A program made the translations under genes and the position numbers. Below, piece after piece: positions 34,496 through 43,002 of a stretch of DNA of 64,000 nucleotides; positions within the stretch are counted from its first letter, which is position 1, and every line of letters starts with the position of its first letter. The stretch covers positions 347,501 to 411,500 of the forward strand of contig NZ_QBDX01000002.1 in the NCBI RefSeq assembly GCF_003129605.1. Reading direction: 5' to 3'. The notes under the pieces are model-generated. The model did not search any database, was not told where the DNA came from, and saw only the letters and a list, made by a program, of their open reading frames with translations. This DNA comes from Hyphobacterium indicum. Its GTDB lineage: Bacteria; Pseudomonadota; Alphaproteobacteria; Caulobacterales; Maricaulaceae.

Positions 34496-35449
34496 CTATG
34501 CCGGCCGCACGGTCCGGATCCGCCGGACGATGGATCCCGACGACTGCATGATCAGGGTTTCGGTGCTGATCTGGCCGTTCCGGCGGCGCACGCCCTCGAC
34601 AAGATCGCCTTCAGTCACCCCCGTCGCCACGAACAGGCAGTCCGATGACGCCAGTTCGGCAAGGTCATATTTACGATCAAGATCAGTTATGCCGGTTTTT
34701 GCGGCCCGGGCGCGCTCGTCATCATTGCGGAAGAAAAGCCGGGCTTGCATCTGTCCGCCCACACACCGTAAGGCCGTGGCCGCCAGCACGCCTTCCGGCG
34801 CGCCGCCCTGGCCAACATAGAGATCGATACCGGTGGATGGATCGGTTGTGGAAATGATGCCGGCCACATCGCCATCGGGGATCATGATCACCCGCGCGCC
34901 GGTGGTCCGGATATCGGCGACGATCTGCTCGTGACGTTCGCGTTCGAGTACACAAACGCGGATTTCTGCAGGTGGCACGCCTTTGGCTTTCGCGATGGCC
35001 TTCACATTCTCGGACGGAGATTTGTCGAGATCGATCACACCCGCTGGCAGTCCGCCACCGACGGCGATCTTGTCCATGTAGGTGTCGGGCGCATAGAGCA
35101 AACCACCCCGCGGCGCGAACGACACCACGGCAAGCGCATTGGCCATCCCCTTGGCAGTCAGCGACGTGCCTTCCAGAGGATCAAGCGCGATATCGATCTC
35201 CGGTCCGTCACCGGTTCCGACTTCTTCGCCGATATAGAGCATTGGCGCTTCATCGCGTTCGCCTTCGCCGATCACAATCCGGCCCTTCATGGCCATCGCG
35301 TTCAGACCGTTCCGAAGCGCATCAACAGCTGCCTGATCGGCCGCTTCCTTGTCGCCGCCGCCGATATGAAGGGAGGCAGCAATGGCCGCGGCTTCAGCCG
35401 CGCTGACCGCATCCAGCGCAAGACGTTCAAGATTTCGGGCGTCACTCAT
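34496..35449 (-). CDS. glpX: Fructose-1,6-bisphosphatase class II
   Basis: 317 residues. It hydrolyses fructose-1,6-bisphosphate in gluconeogenesis, metal-dependent. Motifs: GRIVIGEGERDEAPMLYIGE (near 57-76), IDIALDPLEGTSLTAKG (near 85-101) with the metal-binding Asp and Glu, and the GQGGAPEGVLAA loop near 205. The frame is open far upstream, but the family start is ATG 35449, with GGAG about 9 bases before. A neighbouring recJ is the common alphaproteobacterial arrangement. Confidence 0.96.
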   Translation of the reverse strand: MSDARNLERLALDAVSAAEAAAIAASLHIGGGDKEAADQAAVDALRNGLNAMAMKGRIVIGEGERDEAPMLYIGEEVGTGDGPEIDIALDPLEGTSLTAKGMANALAVVSFAPRGGLLYAPDTYMDKIAVGGGLPAGVIDLDKSPSENVKAIAKAKGVPPAEIRVCVLERERHEQIVADIRTTGARVIMIPDGDVAGIISTTDPSTGIDLYVGQGGAPEGVLAATALRCVGGQMQARLFFRNDDERARAAKTGITDLDRKYDLAELASSDCLFVATGVTEGDLVEGVRRRNGQISTETLIMQSSGSIVRRIRTVRPA

Positions 35450-35471
35450 ATATCCAGCTCCGGAATGAAAA

Positions 35472-35795
35472 TCAGTCGATCGGGTTAGGCGGTTCAGCGC
35501 GCTGACGCGCTTCCTCTGCATAGGCTTCTGTGTCGCTTCCGGGCTCTCGCGTAGCGCGTTCATCTGCCGAGACCGCATCACGCGCTTCCAGCACATCCGC
35601 AGCAGACTGGCGCAATTGTTCTGCGCTGATAGATGGCAGTTTGTCCGGAATGGTGGCGGGGGCTTCATCCGCACTTGCCCCTTCCTCGACGCGTGCATCA
35701 AACCAGCTTTGTTCCTCCTCGAAACCGCCGGGCAATGCCGGCGTCGCGCAGGCTGCGAGCAGCAAGGGGCCAAGAAGGATAATTATTCGGGTCAA
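35472..35795 (-). CDS. Small putative lipoprotein
   Basis: 107 residues from a TTG at 35795 with GGAG ahead. Signal sequence with lipobox: MTRIIILLGPLLLAAC, Cys16 the lipidated residue. The mature part is acidic and rich in Ala/Glu/Asp with no recognised domain (EEEQSWFDARVEEG..., ending EPPNPID). Located 22 bases before glpX on the same strand. Conservation is unknown to me. Confidence 0.65.
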   Translation of the reverse strand: MTRIIILLGPLLLAACATPALPGGFEEEQSWFDARVEEGASADEAPATIPDKLPSISAEQLRQSAADVLEARDAVSADERATREPGSDTEAYAEEARQRAEPPNPID

Positions 35796-35888
35796 AGCCG
35801 TGCTCCGGTGCTGGACGCCGCTGGCGCTATCTATACGCTGTCAGGGATCGCTGTCACCCGCCTGTGCACAGATTGGAGAGTCCTTTTC

Positions 35889-37817
35889 ATGGCCGAAGAA
35901 AAGAAACCAGCCGCCAAGCGCAAACCCCGCAAGACCGCGCCAAGGAAAAAGCCAGCCGCATCGAAGACGTCGGCAAAGCCTGCCGCAGCGCCGAAGGCTG
36001 ACGCCGCACCTGGCGGCTACAATTTCGCCGCCATGAATCCGGCCGATATCGAAGCGCTGGATCACATGTCCCGCAATCTGATGCAGGCGGCGCTGAAAAG
36101 TCAGAAACTGATGTCGGATTCCATGCGCAAGGCGCTGGACGGCAAGGTGGAGATGCCGGACACACAATCCATCAATACGACACCGGAACTTGGCCAGGTT
36201 TGGGCCAAAATCGTCTCTGATCCGGAAAAAATGATGCAGGCTCAGGCCGGTTTGCTCACCGGCTATCTGGACCTCTGGACAAATACGTCCAAACGCTTTC
36301 TCGCTGGCGATTCCGAGCCGGTCGTCAGCCCCGATCCCGGCGACAAGCGCTGGCGCAGCGAGGACTGGAGCGAAAACCCGGTCTTCGACGCCATCAAGCA
36401 ATCCTATCTGCTGAACCAGAATTTCCTCATGGGCCTCGTCCATGGTGTCGAAGGCGTCGATCCGGCCATCAAGCGCAAGGTTGAATTCCTGACCAAACAG
36501 ATGGTTGACGCGCTCGCGCCGACAAACTTCGCACTGACCAATCCCGATGTCATTCGCGAAACCATGCAGTCCAAGGGCGAAAACCTCACCAAGGGCCTTG
36601 CGAATCTGGCCAGCGATCTGGAAAAGGGCGGCGGACGGCTGGCCCTGACCCAGACCGATATGGAAGGGTTCAAGGTCGGCGTCGACCTGGCGGCTACCGA
36701 AGGAAAAGTCGTTTTCCGGAACGAAATTTTGGAACTCATCCAGTATGCGCCGACGACCGATACAGTGAAAGCCCGGCCGCTCCTCATCGCCCCGCCCTGG
36801 ATCAATAAATTCTACATCATGGACATGCGCCCCAAGAATTCCATGGTGCGCTGGCTGACCCAGCAAGGCTTCACTGTCTTCCTCATCTCCTGGGTCAATC
36901 CGGGTCCCGAACTGAGAGACAAGAGCTTTCAGGACTATATCGAGCAGGGATTGTTCGCCGCGATCGACCAGGTCAAGGAAGCCACTGGCGAGGACAGCGT
37001 CAACACGGTTGGCTATTGCATCGGTGGCACCATGCTCGCCTCCGCTCTTGCCTTGCTCGAAGCCCGCGGCGAAAGCAGCAAGATCGCTTCGGCCACTTTC
37101 TTTGCCGCGCAGACCGATTTCGAGCTCGCAGGGGACCTCCTCCTCTTTGTCGACGACGCTTGGTTCAACGAAATCAACCGCCTCATGGAAGCCCAGGGCG
37201 GTGTGCTCGACGGCCGCACCATGTCGGATACATTCAACCTTTTGCGTTCGAATGATCTGGTCTGGTCCTTCGTCGTGTCGAATTACCTGCTCGGCCGGCA
37301 GCCGCAGGCGTTTGACCTCCTGTACTGGAATGCCGACCAGACCCGAATGCCGCAAAAGCTGCACCTCTGGTATCTCGACAATATGTACCGCAAGAACCGG
37401 CTCGCCAGGAAAGAGATCGAGATGGACGGTCTCACCCTCGATCTGACAAAAGTCAAAACGCCGGTCTTCATGCAGGCCAGCCGCGATGATCACATCGCCC
37501 CCTACCCGTCGGTTTACCGCGGCGCCAGACTCTTTGGCGGACCGGTGCGGTACATGCTGGCCGGATCCGGTCATATTGCCGGTGTGATCAACCATCCCGG
37601 CGCCAATAAATACCAGCACTGGGTCAACAAGGACCTGCCGGAGACTGTCGAGCAATGGCTGGACGGCGCAACAGAAGTGCCCGGCTCCTGGTGGGAGGAA
37701 TGGCGCGACTGGCTCTATGAGCGGTCTGGCGAGGATATCCCGGCGCGAAAACCCGGTGACGGCAAGCTGAAACCCATCTGCGATGCGCCGGGCGAATATG
37801 TGCTGGTGAGGAGCTGA
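35889..37817 (+). CDS. phaC: Class I poly(3-hydroxyalkanoate) synthase with Lys/Ala/Pro-rich N-terminus
   Basis: 642 residues. It polymerises hydroxyacyl-CoA into PHA on granule surfaces. Catalytic triad visible: Cys377 in GYCIGG (lipase-box-like), Asp534 in SRDDHIAP and His562 in GSGHIAGVIN. The first ~40 residues (AEEKKPAAKRKPRKTAPRKK..., continuing SKTSAKPAAAPKAD) are a low-complexity basic tail like those of PhaF-type phasins and histone H1-like proteins, absent from typical PhaC. ATG 35889 begins the family-plus-tail reading; the open frame runs on upstream. A small unknown gene follows eight bases later. Confidence 0.96.
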   Translation: MAEEKKPAAKRKPRKTAPRKKPAASKTSAKPAAAPKADAAPGGYNFAAMNPADIEALDHMSRNLMQAALKSQKLMSDSMRKALDGKVEMPDTQSINTTPELGQVWAKIVSDPEKMMQAQAGLLTGYLDLWTNTSKRFLAGDSEPVVSPDPGDKRWRSEDWSENPVFDAIKQSYLLNQNFLMGLVHGVEGVDPAIKRKVEFLTKQMVDALAPTNFALTNPDVIRETMQSKGENLTKGLANLASDLEKGGGRLALTQTDMEGFKVGVDLAATEGKVVFRNEILELIQYAPTTDTVKARPLLIAPPWINKFYIMDMRPKNSMVRWLTQQGFTVFLISWVNPGPELRDKSFQDYIEQGLFAAIDQVKEATGEDSVNTVGYCIGGTMLASALALLEARGESSKIASATFFAAQTDFELAGDLLLFVDDAWFNEINRLMEAQGGVLDGRTMSDTFNLLRSNDLVWSFVVSNYLLGRQPQAFDLLYWNADQTRMPQKLHLWYLDNMYRKNRLARKEIEMDGLTLDLTKVKTPVFMQASRDDHIAPYPSVYRGARLFGGPVRYMLAGSGHIAGVINHPGANKYQHWVNKDLPETVEQWLDGATEVPGSWWEEWRDWLYERSGEDIPARKPGDGKLKPICDAPGEYVLVRS

Positions 37818-37825
37818 GCATTGGT

Positions 37826-38227
37826 ATGATTGGCCAATGGCTGGCAGATAAGTATGCGGCGATCAAACGGCGCTTCGCGGCACCCCGGTTGTTTCTGGCG
37901 GGCAGGACGTTGGTTTACATTGCCGGAGGCAAGGAACAGCGCCTTCCCTTTGATGAAATCCAGCGTATAGATGCCTATCCCGGTATGACCGACGCATCAT
38001 TCCAATGGGCCGTCGTCTACACTGGCGCCCGCGATAAAATCACCATTCTGGAAAGCACGGAAAACTTTATCCCGGTCTTTGATGCCGTACTGGAGCATCT
38101 GGGAATGAACGGGCCGGAGACCCGCACAAATCTGGTGTCCATGTCGCCCTATGACGGCAAGAACCAGATGAAGCGGACCCTGTTCAAACGTAATGCTGGA
38201 GGACGGACAATCCGTCAGACTTCATAA
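37826..38227 (+). CDS. Hypothetical protein downstream of phaC
   Basis: 133 residues, soluble, beginning MIGQWLADKYAAIKRRFAAPR. The middle (RLFLAGRTLVYIAGGKEQRLPFDEIQRI, then WAVVYTGARDKITILES) has the strand-rich look of a PH-like or bacterial PH domain fold, but I cannot assign a family. A GAGGAG lies inside the end of phaC about 12 bases before the ATG, so it is probably co-transcribed with phaC; a link to PHA granules is only suggested by position. Confidence 0.65.
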   Translation: MIGQWLADKYAAIKRRFAAPRLFLAGRTLVYIAGGKEQRLPFDEIQRIDAYPGMTDASFQWAVVYTGARDKITILESTENFIPVFDAVLEHLGMNGPETRTNLVSMSPYDGKNQMKRTLFKRNAGGRTIRQTS

Positions 38228-38235
38228 ACCTTGCC

Positions 38236-40104
38236 TCACGCCTGTCCGAACTGAAGCTCGATATAGCGCTTGTACACGCCTTCCCGGCCGAGTAATTCGT
38301 CATGCGTACCATGATCGGCGATGCGGCCCTCTTCCATGACAATGATGCGATCGGCATTGCGCACGGTGGCCAGCCGGTGCGCAATCACCAAGGTTGTCCG
38401 GTCCCTGGACGCCGCCTCGAAGGCGGCCTGGATGACCTGCTCGCTTTCCGGGTCCAGCGCACTGGTCGCTTCATCGAGCAACAGCACCGGCGCATCCCGC
38501 AGGACTGCCCGCGCGATCGCAATACGCTGACGCTGGCCGCCAGACAGCGTGCCGGCGCTTTCGCCGAGCTGCGTGTCATAGCCCTCGGGCAGCGCCATGA
38601 TGAAATCATGCGCATTCGCCGCCACCGCCGCCGCCCTGACGTCGTCATCCGTGGCCTCCGGACGGCCAAAGCGGATATTCTGCGCCACCGACCCGCTGAA
38701 CAGGGGCGCATTCTGCTGCACCACGGCGAGCTGCCGGCGCAGCGCCTGCGGTTCAACGGAGCGGATATCGGTGCCATCAAGTTCAATACGCCCCGAGGCG
38801 GGATCGTAGAGCCGCAATAATAGCTGGAAAATGGTCGACTTGCCCGCACCGGAAGGCCCGACCAGGGCCACCGTCTCACCGGAATGAATATCAAAGCTGA
38901 CATCCGACAGCGCCAGCGCCTCCGGCCGCGCCGGGTAGGCAAAACTGACAGAGCGGAATGAGAGCGCACCCTTCACCGGCATTGCGAGCTGTACCGGGCT
39001 GACCGGCGCGGCGATGTCGGTTTTCGCCGACAGCAATTCCATCAAGCGCTCCGTCGCACCGGCGGCCCGCATCACTTCAGCGTACGTCTCGGTCAGCATG
39101 CCGACACCGCTGACGGCGACAAAGGCATACATGACAAATTGTGTCATCGCGCCGGGCGTGATCGCTTCCGCCTGCACCTGAACCGCGCCAAACCAGAGCA
39201 CGGCAATCAATCCGGTCAGAATGACCGTGAAAATCACCGCCGTCATGGCTGCACGTACACCGATCCGTTTGAGCGAAATCGCAAAGGTCGATTCAACCAC
39301 CTGCCGGAAACGTGCGCTCTCTTCCGGCTCCCGCGTGAACGCCTGTACGGTTTCAATGGCTTGCAGACTCTCGCCGGCCCGGGCGGAAGCATTTGCCAGC
39401 TCGTCCTGGGACTCGCGCGAAAGCCGCTGCACACGGCGGCCGAAAAACAGGATCGGCAGGAGAATGACCGGCCCCATGGCCAGAACCATCAGAGCAAGTT
39501 GCCAGTTGACCACGACCATCAATGTCAGGGCCCCGGCCGTCGTCGCCACGGTGCGCAGGGCGACCGACACGGACGAGCCGACAACCGTTTGGATCAGCGT
39601 CGTATCCGTCGTCAGCCGGGACAGGACCTCGCCAGTGCGCGTATCGACATAAAAGGAGGGGCTGAGCGTGAGCAGATGATCAAACACCGCCCGCCGCAAA
39701 TCCGCGACCACGCGTTCGCCCAGACGGCTGATGAAATAGAAACGGAAAGCGCTCGCCAGCGCCAGACAGAACGCCACGCCCATCCCGGCCAGGAAATAGC
39801 CGGACAAATCCGACCCGATGGAAAACGCTTCACAGGCCGCCGAATCCGGCGCCCCGCCAAAGCCGCAATCGACCACGAGGCGGAACGCCGCCGGCAGGAT
39901 CAGGGTCAGCCCGGATGCAAGGATCAGGAAAATCGAAAATGCCGTCAGCAGCGCCGGATAGCGCATGATATAGGGAATCAGGCGCCGCAGCGGTTTTACG
40001 CTCCGTGCTTTTGCGCGGTGGGCGGCATCCCGCTCCATCTCGGCGGCAAATCCGGACCCGCGATCCTTGTCGGCCTGCTGATAGCGGGTGTCGGATGCAG
40101 ACAT
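38236..40104 (-). CDS. ABC transporter, fused permease-ATPase (MsbA/exporter type)
   Basis: 622 residues. The N-terminal ~330 residues are a type IV exporter transmembrane domain (about six helices from residue 50) after a charged cytosolic lead (MSASDTRYQQADKDRGSGF...). The ATPase domain has Walker A GPSGAGKST near 416, Q-loop VQQNAPLFSG, signature TLSGGQRQRIAIARA, Walker B VLLLDEATSALD and H-loop VIAHRLATV. It exports a lipid or hydrophobic compound; identity (MsbA, multidrug) is undetermined. Forms a homodimer. Nine bases separate its stop from the end of the unknown gene downstream of phaC. Confidence 0.93.
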   Translation of the reverse strand: MSASDTRYQQADKDRGSGFAAEMERDAAHRAKARSVKPLRRLIPYIMRYPALLTAFSIFLILASGLTLILPAAFRLVVDCGFGGAPDSAACEAFSIGSDLSGYFLAGMGVAFCLALASAFRFYFISRLGERVVADLRRAVFDHLLTLSPSFYVDTRTGEVLSRLTTDTTLIQTVVGSSVSVALRTVATTAGALTLMVVVNWQLALMVLAMGPVILLPILFFGRRVQRLSRESQDELANASARAGESLQAIETVQAFTREPEESARFRQVVESTFAISLKRIGVRAAMTAVIFTVILTGLIAVLWFGAVQVQAEAITPGAMTQFVMYAFVAVSGVGMLTETYAEVMRAAGATERLMELLSAKTDIAAPVSPVQLAMPVKGALSFRSVSFAYPARPEALALSDVSFDIHSGETVALVGPSGAGKSTIFQLLLRLYDPASGRIELDGTDIRSVEPQALRRQLAVVQQNAPLFSGSVAQNIRFGRPEATDDDVRAAAVAANAHDFIMALPEGYDTQLGESAGTLSGGQRQRIAIARAVLRDAPVLLLDEATSALDPESEQVIQAAFEAASRDRTTLVIAHRLATVRNADRIIVMEEGRIADHGTHDELLGREGVYKRYIELQFGQA

Positions 40105-40138
40105 TCATGACTCCTGAGTCGGGCGCTTCGGACCTGCC

Positions 40139-40759
40139 CTATGGCTTTCTGGCGATAATGAAAACGGCCTTGTGCCCCTCAGGTAGCCATTCCTGAACAA
40201 TTTCGAAACCGGCTGTGCGCAGAGCCGCGCTCAAATGCCGCTGTGAAAAGAAAGCGACATAAGGAAGAGCACCGAACAAACGCCCGATGGCGAGAAAGGG
40301 TTGCAAAAGTCTCATAGTGCCCGACAGGCAGGCCGTGCTGGAAACGAAATAACCGCCGGATTTCAGAAGATCATGAGCCTTGGCGATACCGGCACCGGGA
40401 TTCCGCAGAAGATGAAGCAGGCTGTGCATCATCACCATGTCGAATTGCTGACCGGCAAGATCGGGATTATCGAGTCCGCCAACCTCGAAGGTCACATTCT
40501 CGATGCCCTGCGCCTGTGCCTTTGACCACGCGATCTCGATCATTTTTTCGGAAATGTCGGTGGCCAGAATGTGCTGTGCAAAAGGGGCATGATGGAGGGC
40601 CGTCGTACCGGTTCCGCAGCCAAATTCGATTACCCGGCTGCCCGGGGTAAGCAGGGCGCGGGTCATATCCAGCTTCTTCTGGTAAGCAGCTTCATCCTCA
40701 AGAGGCTGTGCGGCATATTTTTCGGCCGTCCGATTCCAGAACCCGGCATCATTATTCAT
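40139..40759 (-). CDS. Class I SAM-dependent methyltransferase
   Basis: 206 residues. SAM motif I VIEFGCGTGTTALHHAPFA near 43-60, motif II ATDISEKMIEIAWSKA, and the FDMVMMHSLLHLLRNP loop show a Methyltransf_11-type fold. It resembles small-molecule/ubiquinone-like methyltransferases but the substrate is unknown. ATG 40759 is preferred over the in-frame GTG at 40783, though neither has a strong ribosome site. Divergent from a LysR regulator 123 bases away that may control it, and 34 bases upstream of the ABC exporter on the same strand. Confidence 0.85.
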   Translation of the reverse strand: MNNDAGFWNRTAEKYAAQPLEDEAAYQKKLDMTRALLTPGSRVIEFGCGTGTTALHHAPFAQHILATDISEKMIEIAWSKAQAQGIENVTFEVGGLDNPDLAGQQFDMVMMHSLLHLLRNPGAGIAKAHDLLKSGGYFVSSTACLSGTMRLLQPFLAIGRLFGALPYVAFFSQRHLSAALRTAGFEIVQEWLPEGHKAVFIIARKP

Positions 40760-40882
40760 TTTCTGCTCTTTCGTTTTGACCACTGGTCATGCAGCGGTGA
40801 CATGGAAGGGAAGACCGGGTTCTACATATACGCTCTTCATATATAAATTGCGGAATTTCGATCAATTGATATACGCATATGT

Positions 40883-41800
40883 ATGAACTGGCAGGCTGTA
40901 GATTTCGACTGGAACCAGATCCGGGCCTTTCTCGCGACCGTGGAGGAAGGCTCCTTCTCGGCTGCGGCCCGCGCACTCGGCTCGACCCAGCCTACCTTGA
41001 GCCGGCAAATCACAGCTCTGGAAAGCAAGCTGGGTGTCACACTCTTCCAGCGCGGGCACCGCTCCATGTCGCTGACGGCGGCCGGAGCCGGTCTTGTCGA
41101 TCATGTCCGGACCATGGCAGATGCCGCCACACGAGTCTCGCTTGTGGCTTCGGGGCAATCGCTGGCGGCAGAGGGTCTTGTCACGATCACCGCAACAAGC
41201 TTTACCGCAGCCCGTTTCCTGCCGCTGGTCGTCAAAACGCTGTCGGAAGAAGCGCCCGGCATAGAAATCGAGATTATCGCCTCAAACGATGTCAGGGATC
41301 TCAACAAGCGCGAGGCTGACATCGCCCTGCGGCATGCCCGCCCGGACCATCCGGACCTGGTTGCACGCCAGATCGATGAAACGCCTGCCTTTCTTTATGC
41401 CGCCCGCGGCTGGCTGGATGCCCATGGGCGTCCGAAATCCCTTACAGACCTGACCGGGCTGAGCTTTATCGGGTTCGATCAACCAGCACGCGTCGTGGCC
41501 GGACTTGCTGAACGTGGCCTGCCGATCAGCCGTCAGGACGTCCGTTATCGTTGCAACACGGGCGAGGTTATTCTGGAGCTCGTCCGCGCCGGGCTGGGCC
41601 TCAGCGTCCTGCCCAGATTCATCGCCGAAGATTATGATGAACTCGAGGCCGTTCTGACTGATGAATTTTCGGTGACCGTCCCGACCTGGCTTGTCACTCA
41701 CAGCGAGTTGCGGACCAGCAGCCGGGTCCGGATTGTGTTCGACGTCATTGCCAGAACCTTTGCCGAAAACAAAACGGGCGGCCCGAAGGACCGCCCGTAA
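40883..41800 (+). CDS. LysR-family transcriptional regulator
   Basis: 305 residues. HTH near 18-62 (FLATVEEGSFSAAARALGS, TQPTLSRQITALESKLGVTLF) and a C-terminal effector-binding domain. Divergent from the methyltransferase; the intergenic region contains the 10-bp palindrome ATCAATTGAT (40861-40870) and AT-rich repeats (near 40825-40848), good places for a LysR site. The last 27 bases of the coding sequence contain the intrinsic terminator of the opposite-strand rplM-rpsI operon. Confidence 0.92.
   Translation: MNWQAVDFDWNQIRAFLATVEEGSFSAAARALGSTQPTLSRQITALESKLGVTLFQRGHRSMSLTAAGAGLVDHVRTMADAATRVSLVASGQSLAAEGLVTITATSFTAARFLPLVVKTLSEEAPGIEIEIIASNDVRDLNKREADIALRHARPDHPDLVARQIDETPAFLYAARGWLDAHGRPKSLTDLTGLSFIGFDQPARVVAGLAERGLPISRQDVRYRCNTGEVILELVRAGLGLSVLPRFIAEDYDELEAVLTDEFSVTVPTWLVTHSELRTSSRVRIVFDVIARTFAENKTGGPKDRP
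41765..41798 (-). terminator. Intrinsic terminator of rplM-rpsI, embedded in the end of the LysR gene
   Basis: 8-bp stem ACGGGCGG/CCGCCCGT (41774-41781 with 41791-41798, 9-base loop region) followed on the minus strand by TTTTGTTTT (41773-41765). It lies 23 bases past the rpsI stop and within the final codons of lysR on the other strand. Confidence 0.75.
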
Positions 41801-41820
41801 TACACTGTATAAGCCTTGGT

Positions 41821-42318
41821 TTAGCGCTTGGAGAACTGGAAGCTCCGGCGCGCTTTCTTGCGGCCATACTTCTTGCGTTCGACCACGCGGCTGTCACGGG
41901 TCAGGAAGCCTTCGGCTTTCAACGGACCGCGAAGCCCCGGCTCGAACAGGGTCAGGGCCTTGGAAATACCGTGACGGACCGCGCCGGCCTGGCCCGACAA
42001 TCCACCACCCTTGACGGTGCAGATCACGTCGAACTCGTCCTTGCGTTCGGTCACATCAAATGGCTGTTGCAGCATCATCCGCAAAACAGGACGCGCGAAA
42101 TAGACTTCCTGTGCGCGGCCATTCACGGTGATTTTGCCGGAACCGCGCTTGATCCAGACACGGGCAACGGCGTCCTTGCGCTTGCCGGTCGCATAGGAGC
42201 GGCCAAGTTCGTCGATCTTCGGTTCAGGCAGCTCGGCGGTTTCGTTGGCGACGACGGGCGCATCTGACTCTTTCAGAGCGTCCTTGAGGTCTTCGAGGGA
42301 ACGGGCGTTCTCGGACAT
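41821..42318 (-). CDS. rpsI: 30S ribosomal protein S9
   Basis: 165 residues: the S9 core ([20 protein letters not shown] near 48-67, [43 protein letters not shown] at the C-terminus) with an N-terminal acidic extension of about 45 residues typical of alphaproteobacteria. ATG 42318 has GGAG eight bases before and follows the rplM stop closely; the ATG at 42336 overlaps rplM and is less likely. S9 contacts the P-site tRNA through its C-terminal tail. Confidence 0.98.
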   Translation of the reverse strand: MSENARSLEDLKDALKESDAPVVANETAELPEPKIDELGRSYATGKRKDAVARVWIKRGSGKITVNGRAQEVYFARPVLRMMLQQPFDVTERKDEFDVICTVKGGGLSGQAGAVRHGISKALTLFEPGLRGPLKAEGFLTRDSRVVERKKYGRKKARRSFQFSKR

Positions 42319-42322
42319 GGGC

Positions 42323-42787
42323 TTAGCTCCGGACATTCTTGGTATTCATCGACTTGAAGTCGATAACTTCAGGCTGTTGAGCCTCATGCGGATGCTCGGT
42401 GCCGGCATAAACGCGCAGCTTCGAGAATTGACCCCGGGCGAGCGGGCTGTCTTTTGGCAGCATGCGCTTCACGGCGAGCTCGACAACGCGTTCCGGATGT
42501 TTGCTGCCGAGAATCTTCTCCGGCGACGTCTCCTTGATACCACCCGGGTGACCGGTGTGGCGGTAGTAACGCTTGTCGCCCATCTTGCGTCCGGTGAACC
42601 GGACCTTGTCGGCGTTGATAACAATCACATGATCGCCCGTATCAACGTGCGGTGTGAAATCCGGGCGGTGCTTGCCCCGAAGGCGGGTGGCGACGAACGC
42701 TGCGAGACGGCCGACAACGGCATCCTCGGCGTCTACGACGATCCACTTGTTCTCCACCTCCGCAGGCTTTGCGGTAAAGGTTTTCAT
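42323..42787 (-). CDS. rplM: 50S ribosomal protein L13
   Basis: 154 residues, standard length. Conserved: [20 protein letters not shown] near 14-33, [26 protein letters not shown] (split at Lys), and [20 protein letters not shown] near 109-128. First gene of rplM-rpsI with a terminator after rpsI. Divergent from a PhoX-like gene across 215 bases. Confidence 0.98.
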   Translation of the reverse strand: MKTFTAKPAEVENKWIVVDAEDAVVGRLAAFVATRLRGKHRPDFTPHVDTGDHVIVINADKVRFTGRKMGDKRYYRHTGHPGGIKETSPEKILGSKHPERVVELAVKRMLPKDSPLARGQFSKLRVYAGTEHPHEAQQPEVIDFKSMNTKNVRS

Positions 42788-42903
42788 GATGTGTCTCTCG
42801 AACTTCTGGCCGGTTTCAGGCCTGATGGAGCGCGCGGGATAGGCCTCTGTGCGTTTGGCGTCAACTGATATTTCAGAGCTACATTAAATCAATATGTTAG
42901 GAA

Positions 42904-42923
42904 TACGGTATTTAGGTACCGTA
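42904..42923. promoter_or_regulatory. Inverted repeat between rplM and the PhoX-like gene
   Basis: TACGGTA-tttagg-TACCGTA, a perfect 7-bp inverted repeat with a 6-base spacer in an AT-rich intergenic region, about 80 bases before the PhoX-like start. Has the shape of an operator; it does not match the Pho box (CTGTCAT repeats). Confidence 0.35.
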
Positions 42924-43002
42924 GAAATAATAAGTTTTTGTGAGGCTCTTTTGCCTGTGCGGTCACCCGGCTAGAAAAGTCGCAACTTCAGGGATTCCAG
43001 AC

